A program made the translations under genes and the position numbers. DNA of 54,168 nucleotides from Streptomyces sp. Ru72 (GTDB lineage Bacteria > Actinomycetota > Actinomycetes > Streptomycetales > Streptomycetaceae), in contig NZ_PQSR01000047.1 in NCBI RefSeq assembly GCF_002920635.1, forward strand, positions 1-54,168, read 5' to 3'. The notes beneath the pieces are model-generated. The model worked only from the letters and a program-made list of their open reading frames with translations. It searched no databases and was not told where the DNA came from. Below, in pieces: positions 47,915 through 54,168 of the stretch; position 1 is the first letter of the stretch; each line of letters starts with the position of its first letter.

Positions 47915-48051
47915 CGTCGCGGAAGGGCCGGGCGAGCGGTCCGGCGCCTGATCCTCTGCCTCTCCCCGAGCCTTTCGCCTTCAGCCTGGAGACCGAGGAC
48001 TTTCTCTGAGCAACTCGGCGTTGCACCCCTTGGGACTCCAGGGGGTGCGGG

Positions 48052-48879
48052 ATGGGCGTACGGGAACAGGCCACGTGGACCAGGGCACGGCTCGGCGCCG
48101 GCGGCCCGCCCCTAGACCTCCTCACCGCCCGGTTCGACCAGCACCGCTACGCCCCGCACGCGCACGAGGAGTTCACCATCGGCGTCTGCGTCGGCGGCTC
48201 CGAGGTCATCGACTACCGCGGCGGCCACATCCGCACCGGCCCCGGCACCATCGTCGTCCTCGACCCCGGCGAGACCCACACCGGCGCTCCCGCCACCACC
48301 ACCGACGGCTACGCCTACCGCGCCCTGTACGCGGACCCCGCCCTCCTCTCCGACGGCATCCTCGGCGGCCCGCCCCACTTCCGCGAACCGCTCCTCGACG
48401 ACCCCGAACTGGTCGCCGCCCTGTGCGTCACCCACACCGAACTCAGCGCCTGCCCCGACCCCCTCGAGGCCGAGTCCCGCCTCCCGTGGCTGCTGACGGC
48501 GCTGGCCCGCCGCCACTCCACGGCCCGCCCGACGCCCGACACGATCCCCGGCGCCGCCACGGTCGCCCGCGCCGTCCGAGACCGGCTCGCCGACGAACTA
48601 CTCACCCCGCCCTCCCTGGCCGCCCTGGCCGCCGACCTCGGCATGTCCCGTTACCAACTCCTGCGCGCCTTCCGCACGACGACGGGCATGCCGCCGTACG
48701 CCTGGCTCGCCCAGTACCGCGTGACCCGGGCCCGCGGGCTGCTGGAGAGCGGACTGCGCCCGGCGCAAGTGGCCTCTCTCGTCGGCTTCGCCGACCAGGC
48801 CCACCTCACACGCTGGTTCCGGCGCGTGCTCGGGGTGACCCCGGCGGCGTACCGCAACAGCGTTCAAGACGCAGCCTGA
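48052..48879 (+). CDS. AraC-family transcriptional regulator
   Basis: Protein of 275 residues. The N-terminal cupin-like AraC_binding domain shows FDQHRYAPHAHEEFTIGVCV and PGTIVVLDPGETHTG. Two helix-turn-helix units lie at the C-terminus (LAALAADLGMSRYQLLRAFR and QVASLVGFADQAHLTRWFRR, then LGVTPAAYR). It lies 21 bases upstream of an EamA exporter gene, and such regulator/exporter pairs are common, with the regulator often controlling the exporter. ATG at 48052. Confidence 0.9.
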   Translation: MGVREQATWTRARLGAGGPPLDLLTARFDQHRYAPHAHEEFTIGVCVGGSEVIDYRGGHIRTGPGTIVVLDPGETHTGAPATTTDGYAYRALYADPALLSDGILGGPPHFREPLLDDPELVAALCVTHTELSACPDPLEAESRLPWLLTALARRHSTARPTPDTIPGAATVARAVRDRLADELLTPPSLAALAADLGMSRYQLLRAFRTTTGMPPYAWLAQYRVTRARGLLESGLRPAQVASLVGFADQAHLTRWFRRVLGVTPAAYRNSVQDAA

Positions 48880-48900
48880 GGGCGGCCCCACACTGACCGC

Positions 48901-49845
48901 ATGACTGCACGCGGCTGGTTCCTCTTCTCCCTCATGGGAGTGATCTGGGGCATCCCCTACCTGATGATCAAAGTGGCGGTGGACGCGGTGTCCCCCACCA
49001 TGGTGGTGTTCACGCGCTGCGCACTGGGCGCCGCGCTCCTGCTCCCGTTCGCGATACGCCAAGGGAACCTGACCCAGGTCGTACGGACCCACTGGCGCCC
49101 CATGCTGGCCTTCGCGTGCATCGAGATCATCGGCCCCTGGTTCACGCTCACCGACGCCGAACGGCACCTGTCCAGCTCCACGGCGGGCCTGCTGATCGCG
49201 GGCGTTCCGATCGTGGGCGTGGTCGCGGCCCGGCTCTTCGGCGACACGGAGCGCCTGGGCATACGACGGCTGACGGGACTGGCGCTGGGCCTGGCCGGCG
49301 TCGGCGTCCTCACGGCCCCCCACCTGACCGGCGGCGACGCGCGTTCCCTGGCGGAGGTGCTGCTGACGGTCGTCGGCTACGCGACCGCACCGCTGATAGC
49401 GGCCCGCCACCTCAAGGACGTCCCCACGCTCCAGCTCATCGCACCCTGCCTGACGCTCTCGACGCTGGTCTACGCCCCCGCCGCGGCGGCGACCTGGCCG
49501 ACCACCGTCACCTCCACCCAGGTCCTGGCCGCGCTGGCCGGCCTGGGCGTCCTGTGCACGGCGGTCGCCTTCGTCGCCTTCCTGGAGCTGATCAAGGAGG
49601 CGGGCCCGACCCGTGCGACGGTGATCACGTACGTCAACCCGGCGGTCGCGGTCGCGGCGGGCGCGGCGTTCCTCGACGAGCGACTGACGGCGGGCATCCT
49701 GATCGCCTTCACCCTGATCCTGGCGGGCTCGGTGCTCGCGACGGCGGGCCCGGCCGCGGCCACGGCGCCGAAGCGGGCGCCGCGCCCGGTACCATGGTCC
49801 ACACGGCAGACGAGCCGGGCGGACGGCCGCGTGGAGTCCCCCTGA
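48901..49845 (+). CDS. EamA/DMT-family exporter whose 3' end overlaps rnpB
   Basis: Protein of 314 residues with ten helices in two EamA repeats (GVIWGIPYLMIKVAVDAVSP; GPTRATVITYVNPAVAVAAG with FLDERL). The family exports amino acids or other metabolites. ATG at 48901. The last 14 codons (from about 49804), encoding a hydrophilic tail, coincide with the 5' strand of helix P1 of the RNase P RNA. The rnpB promoter must therefore lie inside this coding sequence. Confidence 0.87.
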   Translation: MTARGWFLFSLMGVIWGIPYLMIKVAVDAVSPTMVVFTRCALGAALLLPFAIRQGNLTQVVRTHWRPMLAFACIEIIGPWFTLTDAERHLSSSTAGLLIAGVPIVGVVAARLFGDTERLGIRRLTGLALGLAGVGVLTAPHLTGGDARSLAEVLLTVVGYATAPLIAARHLKDVPTLQLIAPCLTLSTLVYAPAAAATWPTTVTSTQVLAALAGLGVLCTAVAFVAFLELIKEAGPTRATVITYVNPAVAVAAGAAFLDERLTAGILIAFTLILAGSVLATAGPAAATAPKRAPRPVPWSTRQTSRADGRVESP

Positions 49846-50221
49846 CGGGGTGCTCCCCGAGGAACGTCCGGGCTCCACAGGGCAGGGTGGTGGCTAACGG
49901 CCACCCGGGGTGACCCGCGGGACAGTGCCACAGAAAACAGACCGCCCGGCGCTCAGGCGCCGGGTAAGGGTGAAACGGCGGTGTAAGAGACCACCAGTGC
50001 CCAGGGTGACCTGGGCAGCTAGGTAAACCCCACCCGGAGCAAGGTCAAAAGGAGCGCTGTGAAAGGCGCTCTGCGCGGACGATCGAGGGCGGCCCGCCCG
50101 AGTCCGCGGGTAGACCGCACGAGGCCGGCGGCAACGCCGGTCCTAGATGGATGGCCGTCACCGAGGGGGCCGCGAGGGCCCTTCGGGACAGAACCCGGCG
50201 TACAGCCCGACTCGTCTGCCG
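49804..50221 (+). ncRNA. rnpB: RNase P RNA (class A)
   Basis: All conserved blocks of bacterial RNase P RNA are present. GAGGAACGTCCGGGCTCCAC lies at 49858 and CAGTGCCACAGAAAACAGAC at 49923. GGTAAGGGTGAAACGGCGGT is at 49964 and the partner AGAGACCACCAG follows. CCGGAGCAAGGTCAAAAGG begins at 50034 and the 3' GACAGAACCCGGCGTACAG near 50187. Helix P1 pairs 49804-49820 with 50205-50221 with one mismatch, fixing the ends to within a few bases; a T-rich tail (GCTTTATTCC) follows. The RNA is the catalytic part of RNase P, which matures tRNA 5' ends. Confidence 0.96.
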
Positions 50222-50391
50222 CTTTATTCCCACAGGTCAGATCCCAGCGAGCCGTGCCCGGGCCGGATGGTTGACCGTCGAGAGTCGTGATGCTGTGGTC
50301 CTTGGCTCGTTCGGTTCGTTCTTCCGTGGTCCGGTGCCGTTCGTCGCTGGCGGGTTGCTCGGGCCGCGATGCGGGAGAGCGGTCGCCGCCG

Positions 50392-51328
50392 TCAGGCGGT
50401 CAGGAACTCCACGCGACGCATCACCTCGCGGCAGAACGCGCCCACCCCGTTCGGGTCGCCGGTGAACTGCGAGGGCTTGACGCAGAAGGTGGTGAATCCT
50501 TGGGCCATCTGCTCGGGGATGGGTTCGAGGGCCTTGGCGAGGTCCGCGCAGGAGTTGTCGTCGGGGAACACGGCGCGAGTGCTGCCGATCATCTCCAGGT
50601 CGGCGATGTCGCGGCCCGCGGCGGCCATCGCGGTCTTCAGCGTCTGCAGGTGCTCGGACTTCACCTTGCCCAGCGGGTTGGAAGGCATGGCCGTACCGGA
50701 CGATCCTGCGGACCATCGCGTCGTGCATGCCCGCGCCGCCGAAGCACAGTCGGGGGCCGTCCGGGCGGTATGCCTTGGCTCGAAGTAGACGTCCTGGAAG
50801 GTGTAGTACTCGCTCTCGTGGGACACGGGAGAGGGGCCCCACAACTTCGCCCAGATCTCCAGGTACTCGTCGAGGAGCTTGCCACGCCGGGAGAACGGGA
50901 CGCCGAGTGCCGCGTACTCGTCCCGGCTCCAGCCGACGTTGGGCAGCACGATCAGACGCCCTCGGAGAGAAGGTCGAGGGTGCCGAGCTCGCGAGCCAGG
51001 AGCAGGGGACGGCGCAGGGGAGCGATGACCGCCGACGCGGCGAGACGCAGGCGCTCGGTGACAGTGGCGATCGCGCTGAGCAGCATGAGCGAGTGGGGCC
51101 ACGGGGCGTGGGGGTCCTGGTTGCCCGGCAGGCGTAGTCGCGGGGGTTACCCATCACGCCGCCTGCTCCGGCGTCGGGGCCGAGCACGATGTGTTCGCTG
51201 ATCATGACGGAGTCGAATCCCGCGTCCTCGGCCTCGCGGGCCCAGCGGATCACGGTCGGCAGATCCGCGCGGCCTCCGGTCATGGTCCAGTTCTCGCTCA
51301 GGACGAGCTGCATGCGGGGAGTGGTCAT
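50392..51328 (-). pseudogene. Luciferase-like (F420-dependent type) monooxygenase, multiply frameshifted
   Basis: Begins at ATG 51328 with MQLVLSENWTMTGGRADLPT and ends with the family tail GVGAFCREVMRRVEFLTA at 50392. The full protein (about 310 residues) is recovered only by changing frame at about 51140, 50955, 50775 and 50690. Each change is consistent with one lost base. Intermediate segments are good family matches (RLIVLPNVGWSRDEYAALGV, GPRLCFGGAGMHDAMVRRIV). Four lesions in one gene, with intact neighbours, favour genuine decay. It lies downstream of a P450 gene on the same strand. Confidence 0.78.
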
Positions 51329-51439
51329 CGTGGCGATCCTCAAGGCGGGCCTGTTTGTGGGCAGACGTGAGGGGCGGCCGCTCGTTCTGGCCGGGGCGCC
51401 CGGGGTGGCCGCAGCCGTCTGGACGGCTGCGGCCGGCGG

Positions 51440-52756
51440 TCAGGCGAGGGTGACCTCGACCGGCAGCTTCTTGATGCCGTTGACGAAGTTGGAGCGGACG
51501 CGGGGGACGTCGCCGGCGAGCTTGATGTCGGCGATGCGCGGGATGAGCTCCTCGAACATGATGCGGATCTCGGTGCGGGCGAGCAGGTTGCCCAGGCACA
51601 GGTGGGGGCTGCCCTTGCCGAAGGTGACGTGGTCGTTGTTCTGCCGGGTGACGTCGAAGTCGTACGGGTTGCCGAAGACCTCCTCGTCGCGGTTGCCGGA
51701 GGCGTACCACATGACGACCTTGTCGCCTTCCTTGATGTGCTTGCCGCCGAGTTCGACGTCGCGGGTGGCGGTGCGGCGGAAGTGGTAGACGGGGGAGGCC
51801 CAGCGCAGGAACTCCTCGACCGCCGTGGGGATCAGGGACGGGTCGTCCTTCAGCTTCGCCAGCTGCTCGGGGTGCTGGAGGAGGGCCAGCATGGAGTGGG
51901 AGATGGTGTGGCGGGTGGTCTCGTTTCCGGCCACCACCAGGAGAAGGAAGTAGTTGTCGAAGTCCTGGGCCGAGAGCGGGACGCCGTCGCGCGGCGTGGT
52001 GTTGACCAGCTTCGAGACCAGGTCCGTACCGTCGCCGCCGCGCCGCTGCCGCGCCAACTCCCTGCCGTACTCGAAGACTTCGATCGAGGCGGGGGAGCGG
52101 AAGGGCAGGTCGCGGTACTTCTCACTCTCCTCGCTGTGCAGCAGGACATCCGCATAGTCGGGGTCGGTGTTGCCGATGATCCGGTTGCCCCAGTCGATGA
52201 GCTGCTGGTTGTCCTCCGGCGGGACGTCGAGGAGCCGGGCCAGGACGTTGATCGGGAAGTCGGCGGAGACGTCGGCGACGAAGTCGAAGGTGCCCTTGGC
52301 GAGGGCCGCGTCCAGCGTCTTGGCGGTCAGACCGCGCAGGAAGTCGCTGTAGCTGTTGATGACGCTCGCGCCGAACTGCCGCTGGATCACGCTGCGCAGG
52401 GCGCGGTGGCGGACGCCGTCCATCTCCAGGATGGAGGCGCGCTTCTTGATCTGGTCGTCGTCGAGTTCTTCGAGATTGACGAACCTCGTGGAGGTGAAGG
52501 TCTCGGGGTCGCGGTCGACGGTGGCGATGTCGGCGTGCCTGGTGACCGCCCAGAAGCCGGAGTTGGGGGCCTCTTCGGGCTGCCAGTGGACCGGGTCCTG
52601 GTGGCGCAGGGTGTGGAACATGCGCCACGGGGTGATGCCGTCGGCGAAGTTGTCGAGGTCGGCGAGGTCCACCCGGTCGAGCGGCAGGGGCTCGTCGAGG
52701 GCTGCGCGCAGCTCGGCCCGGGTGGTGGGGACGGCGGGAACGGTGGGGCTGGTCAT
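51440..52756 (-). CDS. Cytochrome P450 (intact)
   Basis: Protein of 438 residues, full length. The I helix is LLVVAGNETTRHTISHSM, the K-helix ExxR is in VEEFLRWASP, and the heme loop is FGKGSPHLCLGNLLA with the axial Cys at 387. It resembles bacterial P450s acting on steroids, terpenoids or fatty acids. No ferredoxin gene is adjacent; the only ferredoxin trace in the window is the fragment at 22290. ATG at 52756 follows AAGGA. It lies 35 bases downstream of a glutamine-synthetase-like gene, probably one operon. Confidence 0.9.
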   Translation of the reverse strand: MTSPTVPAVPTTRAELRAALDEPLPLDRVDLADLDNFADGITPWRMFHTLRHQDPVHWQPEEAPNSGFWAVTRHADIATVDRDPETFTSTRFVNLEELDDDQIKKRASILEMDGVRHRALRSVIQRQFGASVINSYSDFLRGLTAKTLDAALAKGTFDFVADVSADFPINVLARLLDVPPEDNQQLIDWGNRIIGNTDPDYADVLLHSEESEKYRDLPFRSPASIEVFEYGRELARQRRGGDGTDLVSKLVNTTPRDGVPLSAQDFDNYFLLLVVAGNETTRHTISHSMLALLQHPEQLAKLKDDPSLIPTAVEEFLRWASPVYHFRRTATRDVELGGKHIKEGDKVVMWYASGNRDEEVFGNPYDFDVTRQNNDHVTFGKGSPHLCLGNLLARTEIRIMFEELIPRIADIKLAGDVPRVRSNFVNGIKKLPVEVTLA

Positions 52757-52791
52757 GTGGCGGTCCTTCGGGCGAGGGTTTCGGGGCGGGC

Positions 52792-54147
52792 TTACAGGTG
52801 GTAGGCGTACTCGGTGAACTCCCAGTCGGTGACGTGCCGCCCGAAGCGTTCGAGCTCGTCCCGCTTGTAGGTGAGGAAGGACGTGGTGAAGTCCTTGCCG
52901 AGCAGGTCGGTCAGGGCGGTGTCCGACTCCAGCGCGTCGAGCGCGGCCGACAGGCTCTGGGGCAGCAGGGCGGCACGGGAGGTGTCGTAGCCGTAGCCCT
53001 CCAGCGGGGCGGGCGGTTCCTCGCCGGCCTGGACGCCGAGCGAAGCGGCGGCGATCGTGCCGGCGATCAGCAGGTACGGGTTGGCGCTTGCGTCCCCCAG
53101 CCGCAGCTCCAGCCGCGCCCCGCCACCGCGCTCCGGCGGGATGCGGACCATGGCGCTGCGGTTGTCGAGCCCCCAGTCGATCAGCCAGGGCGCGAGGGTG
53201 TCCGGGCCGAAGCGCTTGTACGAGTTCACGGTCGGGTTGGCCAGGGCTGCGAGCGCGGGCGCGTGGGCGAGAATGCCCGCGATGGCGTGCCGGGCCGTGG
53301 CGGACAGGCCGTACGAGCCCGCCGGGTCGTCGAAGGCGTTCTGACCATCGGCGTCGTTGCACGACAGGTGGAGGTGGAAGCCGGAGCCGCCCGCGTCGCC
53401 GAAAGGCTTGGCCATGAAGGTGGCGAGGTTGCCCTCCTTGCGGGCCAGTTCCTTGACGGCCGCCTTGAAGCGGAAGGCGCGGTCGGCGGCGTCGAGGGCG
53501 GCGGAGTGGGTCAGGTTGATCTCGTACTGGCCGCCGTCGAACTCGTGGTTGCCGGTGACGACACCCAGCCCCAGGTCGCGCAGCGCGCGCAGGGTGCGCA
53601 GCAGGTGGTTGTCGGGGTCGGCGCGCAGGCCCGCGGTGTAGACGGCGCCGGTGGTCTCCGGTGAGCGGCGCCAGCCGGTGGGCGAGCCGGGGGCGGGTTC
53701 CAGCAGGAAGTACTCCAGCTCGGGGCCGACGACGGGGCGCAGGCCCTGCTCGGCGCAGCGGGCCAGGACGGTGCGCAGCAGGTCGCGGGGGGACTCGGGG
53801 GCGGGCGCGGAGGTCGCCGGGTCGGTGACCTCGCCGAGACAGGCGGCGACACCCGGCTCCCAGGGCAGGACGGCCAGGGTGGACAGGTCGGGGCGTACGG
53901 TCACGTCCGGCAGACCGGCGTCCAGACCGCCGGCGACCGCGACGACGTCGCCCTGCGGTGTGGTGTGGTAGACGGCGCGGCAGAAGGCGAGGCCGTGCTC
54001 GCAGGCCGACGGCAGATGGTCCAGCAGCACCTCGCGGGCGCGGTCCGTGCCGATCAGGTCGGGGTAAACCACCCGGACCACGTCGACGCCCTCGGCGGCG
54101 AGCCGCTCCATGTGCCGGCGGATGTCTGAGGTGTCGGATGCGCTCAC
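52792..54147 (-). CDS. Glutamine-synthetase-like ligase (gamma-glutamyl-amine synthetase type)
   Basis: Protein of 451 residues with complete GS catalytic features: VVGPELEYFLLEP and GGQYEINLTHSA (metal-binding Glu), GGSGFHLHLSCNDADGQN (His), NPTVNSYKRFGP, and RLELRLGDASANPYLLIAG. It is of the GlnA-like group that in Streptomyces glutamylates amines such as polyamines or ethanolamine rather than ammonia, but the substrate cannot be set here. GTG at 54147 after AAGGAG, near the window edge. Head of an apparent operon with the P450. Confidence 0.86.
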   Translation of the reverse strand: MSASDTSDIRRHMERLAAEGVDVVRVVYPDLIGTDRAREVLLDHLPSACEHGLAFCRAVYHTTPQGDVVAVAGGLDAGLPDVTVRPDLSTLAVLPWEPGVAACLGEVTDPATSAPAPESPRDLLRTVLARCAEQGLRPVVGPELEYFLLEPAPGSPTGWRRSPETTGAVYTAGLRADPDNHLLRTLRALRDLGLGVVTGNHEFDGGQYEINLTHSAALDAADRAFRFKAAVKELARKEGNLATFMAKPFGDAGGSGFHLHLSCNDADGQNAFDDPAGSYGLSATARHAIAGILAHAPALAALANPTVNSYKRFGPDTLAPWLIDWGLDNRSAMVRIPPERGGGARLELRLGDASANPYLLIAGTIAAASLGVQAGEEPPAPLEGYGYDTSRAALLPQSLSAALDALESDTALTDLLGKDFTTSFLTYKRDELERFGRHVTDWEFTEYAYHL

Positions 54148-54168
54148 CGGGTGTCTCCTTGGCGGAAG

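Noticed and set aside
49920..50060. tmRNA or a tRNA cluster in the gene-free stretch after the EamA gene
   Set aside because: The conserved blocks are those of RNase P RNA and no tRNA-like T-arm (GGTTCGANTCC) is present.

Overview
The window is chromosomal DNA from a high-GC actinomycete, almost certainly Streptomyces. The grounds are very high G+C, frequent GTG starts with GGAGG-type ribosome sites, many 4-base translational overlaps, an ATP-binding/XRE/DUF397 trio, the RNase H-phosphatase fusion, and a class A RNase P RNA of actinobacterial type. No prophage, IS element, CRISPR array or tRNA was seen.

Left part (1-15 kb): mostly membrane and envelope genes. These are a DedA protein, DoxX, a secreted HNH nuclease, a GDT1-type Mn transporter behind a yybP-ykoY riboswitch, a HAD phosphatase, a peptidoglycan-binding membrane protein, a drug-efflux MFS protein with an extra C-terminal domain, an FHA protein, an O-methyltransferase, a ProP-type transporter and a secreted GDPD. 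Middle left (14.4-23.6 kb): the regulatory trio, then a run of damaged genes (thiolase, P450, hydrolase, MBL hydrolase, ALDH/ferredoxin), ending at a TetR gene that closely resembles KstR, the repressor of steroid catabolism. Matches to the KstR operator TnnAACnnGTTnnA lie at 20606 and 23559 (perfect), and at 21858 and 37066 (one mismatch each). A compact, strongly structured RNA candidate (22545-22692) sits between the ALDH/ferredoxin scar and kstR.

23.6-40.2 kb: an overlapping glycosyltransferase/methyltransferase/alpha-alpha-barrel operon next to kstR, a cell-wall amidase, two methyltransferase/MFS blocks, a two-component system with the stump of an ABC permease, and a MaoC/Zn-ADH/SDR operon behind a KstR-like site. 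40-54 kb: housekeeping genes (Nif3-like, zinc-ribbon coiled coil with an apparent CTG start, RNase H-phosphatase, KDPG aldolase, YaaA), a self-contained TetR/membrane-protein operon with twin operators, AraC and EamA genes, rnpB overlapping the EamA gene, a decayed luciferase-like monooxygenase, an intact P450 and a glutamine-synthetase-like enzyme.

The main theme is selective damage. At least nine genes are truncated, scarred by deletion or frameshifted. Many of them belong to families of the steroid/KstR regulon, while neighbouring housekeeping genes are intact. A second theme is a family of short palindromic repeats inserted in frame into coding sequences. All frameshifts inferred here look like single-base losses, so sequencing error must be excluded for each.
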